A DNA stretch of 6,104 nt from contig CAMLNG010000242.1 in the NCBI GenBank assembly GCA_946481195.1, positions 1-6,104 of the forward strand. Direction: 5' to 3'. The DNA is from an uncultured Chromatiaceae bacterium (GTDB lineage Bacteria; Pseudomonadota; Gammaproteobacteria; Enterobacterales; Alteromonadaceae). A program made the translations under genes and the position numbers. This document shows, in pieces, positions 1 to 6,104 of this stretch. Below the pieces are notes generated by a model that worked only from the letters and a program-made list of their open reading frames with translations, did no database searches and had not been told where the DNA came from. Positions within the stretch are counted from its first letter, which is position 1, and the number at the start of each line of letters is the position of its first letter.

Positions 1-1977
1 AACCGCTGGTTTGTTAATTTGGATTGGTATATCACTGAAGACCACTCGTTGACGGTGACGGCGCTGGATAACAGCGCAGATTTAACTTATCACAACTATA
101 AATGGAACAAACAAAGTGGTGTCGGTGATTCGACTGGCACAACCTTGTCATCCAGTGGTGGCAAGATGTACTCGGCGCGGTATCAGGGCTTTCTGACCGA
201 CGACTTCTCAGTATCTGCCACGGTCGGCCGGGTGGAAGACAGCAGTGATACAGTGCCGACTAACGACCTGCCGGGCGTGTGGGACTACGTCAATCTGAAC
301 GGCGAGCGCATCGGCGACTGGACCACCAGTAACCTGGTTGGTGAAGAGTATCAGCGTGACCAAATCCGCTTGGATTTCACCTGGCAACTGGCCGACCACA
401 CGCTGCAATTTGGTTATGACAGCGAAAATTTAGCGGTCGATTATCTGGAATATCAGAACGGTGTTGATGCCGCCCGTGGCTGGTGGGAATACCGCACTTA
501 TAGCGCGATTCCACGCATCGGCTTGCCGGCCGGCACTTATATCCGCAAACGCCAGCGTGATACCGGCGGTGAAACTGAAGTCAATTCGGCGGCGTTTTAT
601 CTGCAGGACAGCTGGCAGCTCACCGAACAACTGGTGCTGAATGCCGGTATCCGCCACAGTAATTTTGAAAACACTGCGACGACTGGCCAGCCATACGCCG
701 AGCTTAAAAATCAAATCGCGCCGCGCTTTCAGCTGATTTGGGATGCCAAAGGCGATGGCAGCCAGAAAATTTTTGCCACCGCCGGCCGTTATTTCCAGCC
801 CATCGCCGCCAATATGAACATCAAGCAGGCCAGCGGCCAGAAAGATGTGCATTTCTACTACAAACCGGGCCAGTTAACGGCCAATGGACAGCCGCAGTTA
901 AAAGCTGACGGTTCGCCGGATATAGGTGCTTTGGTTGCAACTAACACAGTGCAAAGCGGGGAAGTCGATGTTGAGCGTATTGCTGCGCAGGACTTAGGCC
1001 CGATGTATTCCGATGAGTGGACACTGGGCTTTGAGCAGGAAATCAATGAGCGGTTTAAAGGTGGTGCCCGCCTGGTGTACCGCGATTTAAAACAATCGAT
1101 TGAAGATTCCGACTTAGGCCCGGTGGTCGCGCAGTGGCTGAAGACCAATAAAGTACAAAATAAATCGAATGAAAGTTATTTCTACACGCTGATTAACCCG
1201 GGGCAGGATGTCACTTTCCTCTATGACTTTGATAAAGATGGTAAAAAAGAGCGGGTTGAATTAAAAGCCAGTGATTTGCAACTGCCGGATCCAAAACGTC
1301 GTTACCTGGCCGCTGAGTTCACACTGGAAGGCCGGCCAATGGATGAGCTGCAAATCTTCGCCTCTTATGTCTGGTCGCACAGCTGGGGCATGACCGAAGG
1401 TCTGGTCCGGACCGACAATGGTCAGGCTGATCCGGGCTGGACCACCTCTTATGACTATGCAGATTTGATGGACCATGGTTATGGCAATTTACCAAACGAT
1501 CACCGCCATGCGCTGAAGTTCAGTGGTATTTACCAGCTCAGTGACGACTGGAATGTCGGTTTAGTCGCCCGTGCTACTTCAGGCGCGCCGAAAAACCGCT
1601 TCAGTATTCACCCGACCGGCGTGGATACCTGTAAAGCGCCATCGCTGTGGGCCGACTGGTGTGCCAGCCAATGGTACGATCAGGCATCCTTCTATAACTG
1701 GGATGGCACACCGGCCCCACGTGGCAGTGCAGGCAATCTCGACTGGTTGTATGAACTGGACCTGTCGCTGACCTACCAGACCACAGTGGCGGGCGGGGAT
1801 CTGACCGTCAAAGGCACTGTCTACAACCTGTTTAATTTTGATACGCCAATCCGGGTGAACGAAATTGCCCAGATCACCAAAACCGACGGTAGTTTTGCTG
1901 CCAATCCGGATTGGGACGTGGCGCAGGGCCTGCAACAGTCCCGGGTGACGTCGCTGGTGGTGCGTTATCAGTTTTAA
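1..1977 (+). CDS. TonB-dependent receptor, Oar-like, C-terminal part (5' end outside window)
   Basis: Outer-membrane beta-barrel receptor, presumably importing a ligand with TonB/ExbBD energy; the ligand cannot be told from sequence. The frame is open from the first base, so the TTG at 19 is not a real start. The 658 residues seen are barrel only; signal peptide, any carboxypeptidase-regulatory-like domain and the plug lie upstream. Alternating amphipathic strands and long loops rich in Asn, Asp, Tyr and Trp run throughout. Motifs typical of Oar-like receptors are visible: an EWTLGFEQ strand, a loop with LINPGQD, SYVWSHSWG, the segment LPNDHRHALKFSGIYQL, APRGSAGN and VYNLFNFDTP. The chain ends in Phe (VVRYQF), the usual BAM-recognised terminus. 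Extracellular-type loops carry an EF-hand-like DFDKDGKKERVE (1225-1260) and a Cys pair (codons 1630 and 1660). A strong hairpin terminator follows, so it is probably the last gene of its transcript. TonB receptor call firm; Oar-like subtype good. Confidence 0.9.
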   Translation, partial: NRWFVNLDWYITEDHSLTVTALDNSADLTYHNYKWNKQSGVGDSTGTTLSSSGGKMYSARYQGFLTDDFSVSATVGRVEDSSDTVPTNDLPGVWDYVNLNGERIGDWTTSNLVGEEYQRDQIRLDFTWQLADHTLQFGYDSENLAVDYLEYQNGVDAARGWWEYRTYSAIPRIGLPAGTYIRKRQRDTGGETEVNSAAFYLQDSWQLTEQLVLNAGIRHSNFENTATTGQPYAELKNQIAPRFQLIWDAKGDGSQKIFATAGRYFQPIAANMNIKQASGQKDVHFYYKPGQLTANGQPQLKADGSPDIGALVATNTVQSGEVDVERIAAQDLGPMYSDEWTLGFEQEINERFKGGARLVYRDLKQSIEDSDLGPVVAQWLKTNKVQNKSNESYFYTLINPGQDVTFLYDFDKDGKKERVELKASDLQLPDPKRRYLAAEFTLEGRPMDELQIFASYVWSHSWGMTEGLVRTDNGQADPGWTTSYDYADLMDHGYGNLPNDHRHALKFSGIYQLSDDWNVGLVARATSGAPKNRFSIHPTGVDTCKAPSLWADWCASQWYDQASFYNWDGTPAPRGSAGNLDWLYELDLSLTYQTTVAGGDLTVKGTVYNLFNFDTPIRVNEIAQITKTDGSFAANPDWDVAQGLQQSRVTSLVVRYQF

Positions 1978-2014
1978 ACTTTGTGGCTAACAGGTCAGCA
2001 TCAGACTGACATCG

Positions 2015-2062
2015 GCGGGCAGCGGTTACGACATGGAATGTCGGGCCGGCTGTCCGCTTTTT
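2015..2062 (+). terminator. Compound intrinsic terminator after the Oar-like receptor
   Basis: A 9-bp outer stem pairs 2015-2023 (GCGGGCAGC) with 2049-2057 (GCTGTCCGC), with one G-U pair. The enclosed sequence holds a second perfect 6-bp stem, CGACAT (2029-2034) with ATGTCG (2038-2043), around a 3-base loop. Five T residues follow at 2058-2062. The stem begins 37 bases after the receptor stop codon. The arrangement fits a rho-independent terminator with an unusually long, branched hairpin. The T tract is short, so termination may be partial. Confidence 0.65.
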
Positions 2063-2113
2063 GCTTGGTCAGGGAACTGCGACTGTGGTGCTATTCAGCG
2101 CATGCTTTGCTAC

Positions 2114-2141
2114 TGGTCAGCGCGCACGCCGGTGTTATAAT
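2114..2141 (+). promoter_or_regulatory. Probable sigma-70 promoter of glnS, extended -10
   Basis: A perfect TATAAT lies at 2136-2141, preceded by TG plus one base (2133-2134), which makes an extended -10 element. A weaker -35 match, TGGTCA (4 of 6 to consensus), lies at 2114-2119 with a 16-base spacer. Transcription would start near 2148, giving a leader of about 38 bases. The bases after the -10 are GCCCCCC, a GC-rich discriminator as found at promoters restrained by ppGpp. Stringent control would suit a tRNA synthetase but is an inference. Confidence 0.75.
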
Positions 2142-2170
2142 GCCCCCCAGCATTCAGCATTTATTCCAAC

Positions 2171-2175
2171 AAGGA
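2171..2175 (+). promoter_or_regulatory. Ribosome binding site of glnS
   Basis: AAGGA lies 10 bases before the ATG at 2186. It fixes that ATG as the start, in agreement with the N-terminus of the family. Confidence 0.75.
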
Positions 2176-2185
2176 TCTGATTTAT

Positions 2186-3847
2186 ATGGCGGACATCGAG
2201 ACACGCCCCACCAATTTTATCCGGCAAATCATTGATGCCGATCTGGCTTCCGGCAAGCACAACACAGTACAAACCCGTTTCCCGCCTGAACCGAATGGTT
2301 ATCTGCACATTGGCCATGCCAAATCGATTTGTCTGAATTTCGGTATCGCCCAGGATTATCAGGGCGCCTGTAATCTGCGCTTTGACGACACCAACCCGGA
2401 AAAAGAAAACATCGATTTCGTCAATTCGATTCAGCGTGACGTACAATGGCTGGGTTTCCAGTGGGATGGCAATGTCCGTTATTCGTCTGACTATTTTGAC
2501 GCGCTTTATGGTTATGCGGTTGAACTCATTAACAAAGGCCTGGCCTATGTCTGTTTCTTAAACGCTGAAGAGATGCGTGAATACCGCGGCAGTCTGACGC
2601 AACCGGGCAAACCAAGCCCGACCCGCGACACTTCTCCGGCGGAAAACCTGGCGCTGTTTGAAAAAATGCGTGCCGGCGGTTTTAAAGAAGGTGAATGTTC
2701 GCTGCGCGCCAAAATCGACATGTCGTCGTCATTTATCTGTATGCGCGACCCGGTGATTTATCGCGTCAAGTTCGCTCATCACCACCAGACGGGTGACAAA
2801 TGGTGCATCTACCCGATGTACGATTTTACCCACTGTATCTCTGATGCGCTCGAAGGCATCACGCATTCACTTTGTACGCTGGAGTTCCAGGATAACCGCC
2901 GGTTATATGACTGGATCCTCGATAACATCACCATTGCATGCCATCCGCAGCAAATCGAGTTTTCGCGGCTGAACCTGGAATATCAGGTGATGAGTAAACG
3001 CAAATTGCATCAGTTGGTTGAAGGCAACCATGTGTCCGGCTGGGATGACCCGAGGATGCCGACTATTGCCGGCTTGCGCCGCCGTGGTTATACCCCGGCA
3101 TCGCTGCGTGAATTCGCTAAACGGATTGGCATCACCAAACAAGACAACGTCATCGAAATGAGCGCGCTGGAAGCCTGTATCCGCGAAGATCTGGATGCGC
3201 ATGCCCCACGGGCGATGGCCGTGCTTGACCCGTTAAAGCTCACCATCAGCAACTTTAATGCGGACGTGGAATGGCTGGACGTGGCCAATCATCCAAAAGA
3301 TGAAAGCATGGGCAGCCGCAAAGTGCCATTTGGCAAAGTGTTGTATATCGACCGCGCTGATTTCCGTGAAGAAGCCAACAAACATTACAAACGCATGGTT
3401 ACCGGCGGTGAAGTGCGTTTACGCGGTGCTTATGTGATCCGCGCTGACGAAGTCATTAAAGATGCTGACGGCAACATCGTTGAACTGATTTGTAGCTACG
3501 ACCCGGAAACCTTAGGCAAAAACCCGGCAGATGGCCGCAAAGTGCGCGGCGTGATCCACTGGGTTGAAGCCTCACAAGCCAAAGCTGCTGAATTCCGTGT
3601 CTATGACCGGCTGTTCAGTGTGCCAAATCCGGCGGCAGAAGATGATTTTATTCAGGTGATTAACCCGGCATCGCTGCAAATCAAGCACGGTTATGTTGAA
3701 CCAAGCCTGGCGCAGGCAGCGCCTGAACTGGCCTTCCAGTTTGAGCGCGAAGGGTATTACTGTGCAGACAACCGCGACAGCAGTCCAGCTAACCTGGTGT
3801 TTAACCGCACCGTTGGTTTACGCGACAGCTTCGCTAGCGAAGCATAA
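2186..3847 (+). CDS. glnS: Glutaminyl-tRNA synthetase
   Basis: Cytoplasmic class I aminoacyl-tRNA synthetase that charges tRNA-Gln with glutamine using ATP. At 553 residues it is essentially the length of the E. coli enzyme (554) and aligns to it along its whole length. The catalytic Rossmann domain spans about residues 27-340. It carries the HIGH signature at 41-44 within [15 protein letters not shown], the substrate-contacting Asp67 in RFDDTNP and Tyr212 in YPMYDFTHC (E. coli Asp66 and Tyr211), and the KMSKS-type loop VMSKRK at about 268-273. The two anticodon-binding beta-barrels make up the rest, ending in the family tail [12 protein letters not shown]. The ATG start is supported by AAGGA 10 bases upstream. 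The gene is monocistronic by appearance, with its own promoter before it and an intrinsic terminator right after the stop. No key residue looks lost. A small local oddity is [10 protein letters not shown] near residue 130, where E. coli has acidic residues. Confidence 0.98.
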   Translation: MADIETRPTNFIRQIIDADLASGKHNTVQTRFPPEPNGYLHIGHAKSICLNFGIAQDYQGACNLRFDDTNPEKENIDFVNSIQRDVQWLGFQWDGNVRYSSDYFDALYGYAVELINKGLAYVCFLNAEEMREYRGSLTQPGKPSPTRDTSPAENLALFEKMRAGGFKEGECSLRAKIDMSSSFICMRDPVIYRVKFAHHHQTGDKWCIYPMYDFTHCISDALEGITHSLCTLEFQDNRRLYDWILDNITIACHPQQIEFSRLNLEYQVMSKRKLHQLVEGNHVSGWDDPRMPTIAGLRRRGYTPASLREFAKRIGITKQDNVIEMSALEACIREDLDAHAPRAMAVLDPLKLTISNFNADVEWLDVANHPKDESMGSRKVPFGKVLYIDRADFREEANKHYKRMVTGGEVRLRGAYVIRADEVIKDADGNIVELICSYDPETLGKNPADGRKVRGVIHWVEASQAKAAEFRVYDRLFSVPNPAAEDDFIQVINPASLQIKHGYVEPSLAQAAPELAFQFEREGYYCADNRDSSPANLVFNRTVGLRDSFASEA

Positions 3848-3851
3848 TCGG

Positions 3852-3881
3852 AAAAAACCAGCCTGCGGGCTGGTTTTTTTT
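3852..3881 (+). terminator. Intrinsic terminator of glnS
   Basis: CCAGCC (3858-3863) pairs perfectly with GGCTGG (3868-3873) around a TGCG tetraloop, followed by eight T at 3874-3881. An A-run at 3852-3857 extends the stem by pairing with the T-run, so it could also act on the opposite strand. It begins 5 bases after the glnS stop. Confidence 0.93.
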
Positions 3882-3929
3882 GCTCAAAAAGCGACAAGGC
3901 CGAAAACAGCCGGTGTACAGGGAAGATAA

Positions 3930-3935
3930 AAGGGG
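3930..3935 (+). promoter_or_regulatory. Ribosome binding site of the solute-binding protein gene
   Basis: AAGGGG lies 5 bases before the ATG at 3941 and 8 bases before a second, in-frame ATG at 3944. The spacing slightly favours the second ATG. The choice adds or removes one Met and does not affect the signal peptide. Confidence 0.6.
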
Positions 3936-3940
3936 CAGGG

Positions 3941-4759
3941 ATGATGCGGTGGGTCATGGCGATATTGGTTGTTCTTTGTACGCAAGTGCTGGCGGCATCC
4001 ACAGCTGTGCGCTATCCAAAGCCACAAAACCAGCAGGATCATCGCTCTGATTACGCTATTGAGTTGTTGACGGCGGCGCTCTCCCGCAGTGCACCACAAC
4101 TTCTGGTGCTACCATCCCGGCATGTGATGTCCCGCAGCCGTGCGCTGGAAGAGCTGACCCCCGGTGGCGAAGTCGACGTGGTCTGGACTATCACTTCAGT
4201 TGAGCGTGAACAAAAATACCTGCCGGTCCGGATCCCGATTTACTTCGGTTATGGTGGCTATCGGGTGTTGCTGATCCATCATAATCAGGCCAGTCGCTTT
4301 GCTGCCTTACGCACGGGAGCACAGTGGCGGGAACTGCGTTTTGCTCAGGTGCATGACTGGCTGGACACCGGCTTGCTGCGTCAGCATGGCTGGCAGGTGC
4401 AGGGCGTGTCGCAATATGCCAATTTGTTTCCTTTGCTACTGAAAAACCGTGTCGATGCCGTGCCACGCGGTGTGCTGGAAATAAGTGATGAAGCGGCGCA
4501 GTGGCAGGCCGATGGGCTTATCATTGAAAGCCAGTGGCTGCTCAAATATCCGTCGGCAGAATATTATTTTGTCAGTCAGCAAAATCCGCAGTTGGCGCTG
4601 GCTCTGGAGCGGGGCTTACAGCAAATGCAGCAGGACGGTAGCTTGCAGCAGCTGTTTGAAAAGCATTTTGCTGCCAAACTTAAAGCGTTAGATTTACCGA
4701 AGCGGCGGGTGATCACGATACAAAACCCTTATCTGCCGGTCCGTCCCAGTCGCCAGTAA
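3941..4759 (+). CDS. Secreted family-3-type solute-binding protein (orphan, SBP_bac_3-like)
   Basis: Predicted periplasmic substrate-binding protein of 272 residues. A signal peptide is clear: Arg3, hydrophobic core about 4-17, likely cleavage after VLA (residue 18). Family traits seen in order are SDYAIELLTAALS, a DVVWTITSVEREQKYLPVRIPI segment (key residues Val-Trp-Thr, Glu-Arg, Pro-Val-Arg-Ile-Pro), GYRVLLI, DWLDTGLLRQHGWQV, LFPLLLKNRVDAVPRGVLEI and the tail NPYLP. These match a group of orphan 'transporter substrate-binding domain' proteins common in Alteromonadales-like bacteria, as I recall them. Ligand unknown; amino-acid transport should not be assumed. No ABC permease or ATPase is adjacent, so a sensory or scavenging role is possible. 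It follows the glnS terminator by 59 bases and no convincing own promoter is visible. It converges on the yfiR-type gene with 35 bases between stop codons. Fold call strong, function open. Confidence 0.85.
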   Translation: MMRWVMAILVVLCTQVLAASTAVRYPKPQNQQDHRSDYAIELLTAALSRSAPQLLVLPSRHVMSRSRALEELTPGGEVDVVWTITSVEREQKYLPVRIPIYFGYGGYRVLLIHHNQASRFAALRTGAQWRELRFAQVHDWLDTGLLRQHGWQVQGVSQYANLFPLLLKNRVDAVPRGVLEISDEAAQWQADGLIIESQWLLKYPSAEYYFVSQQNPQLALALERGLQQMQQDGSLQQLFEKHFAAKLKALDLPKRRVITIQNPYLPVRPSRQ

Positions 4760-4794
4760 CGGTTGCGTCGAATAGCTCCATTGTGCTGACACTT

Positions 4795-5283
4795 CTAATC
4801 GACCTGACGCGCCAGCTTTAGCAATTGTGCCCCCAGTTTCAGCTGATGAGCCGCCGCCCGTTGTAAATTCACCTGAAAACTGATGCCGTCGGGTGAGGTG
4901 ATAAGCTGGATCACGCCAAGCTGGCGGTAAGCCTCGTTATTATCTGTGACTATTAATAACGGTGCGCCAGCGAGATCGGCCTGCCACTGTGTCAGCGTGT
5001 GGCGATCTGACAATCCCAGCATCAGCACATCACATTGCGGCAACAGCTGTTTGCCGGTCAGTTCTTTGACATCCAGCGGCAGTTTAAGCTCGGCAAAAGC
5101 CTGTAACAAAGCCGGATGACCGAGCAGACAAAAGCGGATCTGCGCACGGGGCGGTGGCGGCCATTCAGTGAACTGGGCAAAACGATATAAAAATGTCGCT
5201 TTGAGACTGTATTCATCGGCAGCTTGTAGTGGGCCGGTAAGACTGAGCCAGCAAACCAGAGTCAGCAGCGCGCGCTTTACCAT
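4795..5283 (-). CDS. YfiR family (DUF4154) periplasmic protein
   Basis: Small periplasmic protein of 162 residues. The signal peptide has Lys3-Arg4, a hydrophobic stretch at 5-19 and likely cleavage after LQA (residue 21). The mature part carries the DUF4154 pattern: EYSLKATFLYRFAQFTEWP (24-42), FCLLG (51-55), CDVLML (84-89), a PLLIVTDN strand, a SPDGISFQVNL strand and a C-terminal helix LKLGAQLLKLARQ. Cys52 and Cys84 sit in the usual family positions and may form a disulfide. The characterised member, Pseudomonas aeruginosa YfiR, represses the inner-membrane diguanylate cyclase YfiN and so controls cyclic-di-GMP. A similar role here is inference, since no cyclase is in view. The ATG is 5 bases after the stop of the upstream receptor gene on the same strand, so the two are almost certainly co-transcribed. 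It appears to be the last gene of the operon, since the next gene is convergent. Confidence 0.9.
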   Translation of the reverse strand: MVKRALLTLVCWLSLTGPLQAADEYSLKATFLYRFAQFTEWPPPPRAQIRFCLLGHPALLQAFAELKLPLDVKELTGKQLLPQCDVLMLGLSDRHTLTQWQADLAGAPLLIVTDNNEAYRQLGVIQLITSPDGISFQVNLQRAAAHQLKLGAQLLKLARQVD

Positions 5284-5288
5284 AATTG

Positions 5289-6104
5289 TCAGCTCCAGCT
5301 GAGGCTCAGCAAACGACCCGCCTGCACTGTCGGCGGATTCAGCAGCAGTGGTCTGTCGTAGACCGTTTTGTCCAGCAGGTTATAAAGCTGCAGCACCAAC
5401 TGGTGCTGCGGATGTAACTGAAACCGGAAGCCGGCATTAATTACGCCGTAACCAGGCAATATGCTGTCAGCGACCTGACGCCGGCTCAATCCCAGCGCCT
5501 GGATATTCAGTTCGGCCCGCCAAAGTGGCAGCGGCTGCGAATACTGTAGTTTTATTAAATGTTGTGGCGAATTTTGTAGTGGATAACCGCTCGGATCGCG
5601 GCCACGTTGCCAGGACCAGGCTGTGGTCAGCATCCGGCCGCCTTCGAGCCGCCAGTCCAGGTCCAGATTCAGCCCATGTTGATGCAACCGTTCGGCATTG
5701 CTGAACACTGCATCATCCGGCCTCATGCGGATTAACCGGCGCATATCGGCATCAAACCAGGCTAAGCGGTAACTGAAACGGGGTGACAGACGCTGCTCAT
5801 ACACCAGCTCGGCGGAATTGATCACTTCATCCTGCGGCACCGGCTGGCCAAAGCTGAAGTTGGTGGCAAATTCGTATAAGTTTGCTGCGCGATAGGCCGA
5901 ACCATATAACACTTTGATTTGTTGCGCCTCAGACCGTTGCCAGACCCAACCGAGCCTTGGACTGATACGATGGCCGCTGACTCTGGATTCGTCATAACGT
6001 GCCCCCAACAGCAGGCTTTGCGTTGGATTATATTGCCACTGATCCTGCAGAAAAAACGACCGGCGCTGATTGTGGCCATAATAGCCCTGCAATAGTTCGT
6101 CGAA
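5289..6104 (-). CDS. TonB-dependent receptor, C-terminal barrel (5' end outside window)
   Basis: The C-terminal 271 residues of an outer-membrane TonB-dependent receptor; the frame is open to the right edge, so the TTG at 6092 is not a credible start. It is of the compact colicin/vitamin B12-receptor-like kind, unlike the long-looped receptor at the left end. Visible traits, numbering from the window edge: RSFFLQDQW strand (about 15-23), SPRLGWVW, and the family motif YGSAYRAANLYE (about 67-78; most relatives have RAPN, here RAAN). Further on are INSAELVYEQRL, the strand LNLDLDWRL, the segment PLPLWRAELN, an LQLYNLLDKTVYD strand and the final GRLLSLSWS. The last residue is Ser with Trp before it, rather than the common terminal Phe. 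Plug, TonB box and signal peptide lie off the edge, so the ligand cannot be guessed. It is followed after 5 bases by the YfiR family gene, which suggests a receptor-plus-periplasmic-regulator operon. Confidence 0.92.
   Translation of the reverse strand, partial: FDELLQGYYGHNQRRSFFLQDQWQYNPTQSLLLGARYDESRVSGHRISPRLGWVWQRSEAQQIKVLYGSAYRAANLYEFATNFSFGQPVPQDEVINSAELVYEQRLSPRFSYRLAWFDADMRRLIRMRPDDAVFSNAERLHQHGLNLDLDWRLEGGRMLTTAWSWQRGRDPSGYPLQNSPQHLIKLQYSQPLPLWRAELNIQALGLSRRQVADSILPGYGVINAGFRFQLHPQHQLVLQLYNLLDKTVYDRPLLLNPPTVQAGRLLSLSWS
5293..5296 (-). promoter_or_regulatory. Ribosome binding site of the YfiR family gene, inside the receptor's 3' end
   Basis: On the minus strand GGAG lies 9 bases before the ATG at 5283. 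It overlaps the last codons of the receptor gene, just ahead of that gene's TGA. This supports the chosen start and suggests coupled translation of the two genes. Confidence 0.7.

Noticed and set aside
430..852. 140-codon open frame on the minus strand opposite the Oar-like receptor
   Set aside because: It lies fully inside a clear coding region. Its protein resembles no family I know and it has no ribosome site; it mirrors the codon pattern of the plus-strand gene.
991..1122. 12-base direct repeat GACTTAGGCCCG at 991-1002 and 1111-1122, exactly 120 bases apart
   Set aside because: Both copies encode DLGP in frame within the receptor, but the flanks differ and no longer repeat exists. Chance or local protein preference is enough.
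1981..2235. 84-codon frame from a TTG between the receptor and glnS
   Set aside because: It runs through the terminator hairpin, the promoter and the glnS start, begins with TTG without a Shine-Dalgarno sequence, and has no recognisable protein features.
3882..3929. Possible promoter for the solute-binding protein gene
   Set aside because: No pair of -35 and -10 elements with good match and spacing is visible. The gene may depend on read-through or on a weak or alternative-sigma promoter.
3757..4002. Minus-strand frames across the end of glnS and the start of the binding-protein gene
   Set aside because: They read through the glnS terminator and overlap two well-supported genes. No start signals or family resemblance.
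4767..4803. Inverted repeat GTCGAaTAG ... CTAaTCGAC between the convergent genes, overlapping the YfiR gene's stop
   Set aside because: It has a central A-A mismatch, a 19-base loop and no T-run on either strand, so I do not call it a bidirectional terminator. It could be chance.

Overview
The window reads as chromosomal DNA of a gammaproteobacterium. The strongest clue is a full-length glutaminyl-tRNA synthetase that follows the Escherichia coli protein almost motif for motif. The other genes (a large Oar-like TonB-dependent receptor, an orphan family-3-type solute-binding protein, and a receptor/YfiR pair) are typical of aquatic Alteromonadales/Chromatiales such as Rheinheimera or Alishewanella. 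The genus is an inference from protein style, not a match I could compute.

Layout. Positions 1-1977 (+) hold the C-terminal 658 residues of an Oar-type TonB-dependent outer-membrane receptor that begins before the window. A 208-base gap follows, with a long compound intrinsic terminator and then an extended -10 promoter. Next is glnS (2186-3847, +), closed by a textbook intrinsic terminator. A secreted solute-binding protein lies at 3941-4759 (+). Thirty-five bases on, and convergent with it, is a minus-strand pair: a TonB-dependent receptor (C-terminal 271 residues, running off the right edge to 5289) followed after 5 bases by a YfiR/DUF4154 periplasmic protein (5283-4795).

How the genes relate. 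glnS is a housekeeping gene with its own promoter and terminator. It is insulated from the receptor upstream and probably unrelated to it. The right-hand third looks like a cell-envelope sensing neighbourhood. YfiR proteins are known periplasmic regulators of inner-membrane diguanylate cyclases, and here yfiR is apparently co-transcribed with an outer-membrane receptor. The convergent solute-binding protein has no permease or ATPase beside it inside the window. No GGDEF or histidine-kinase partner is visible.

I see no RNA genes, mobile elements, CRISPR arrays or prophage parts. Nothing here amounts to a clear new system. The most useful leads are the receptor-YfiR pair without its effector, the orphan solute-binding protein beside it, and the compound hairpin in front of glnS.
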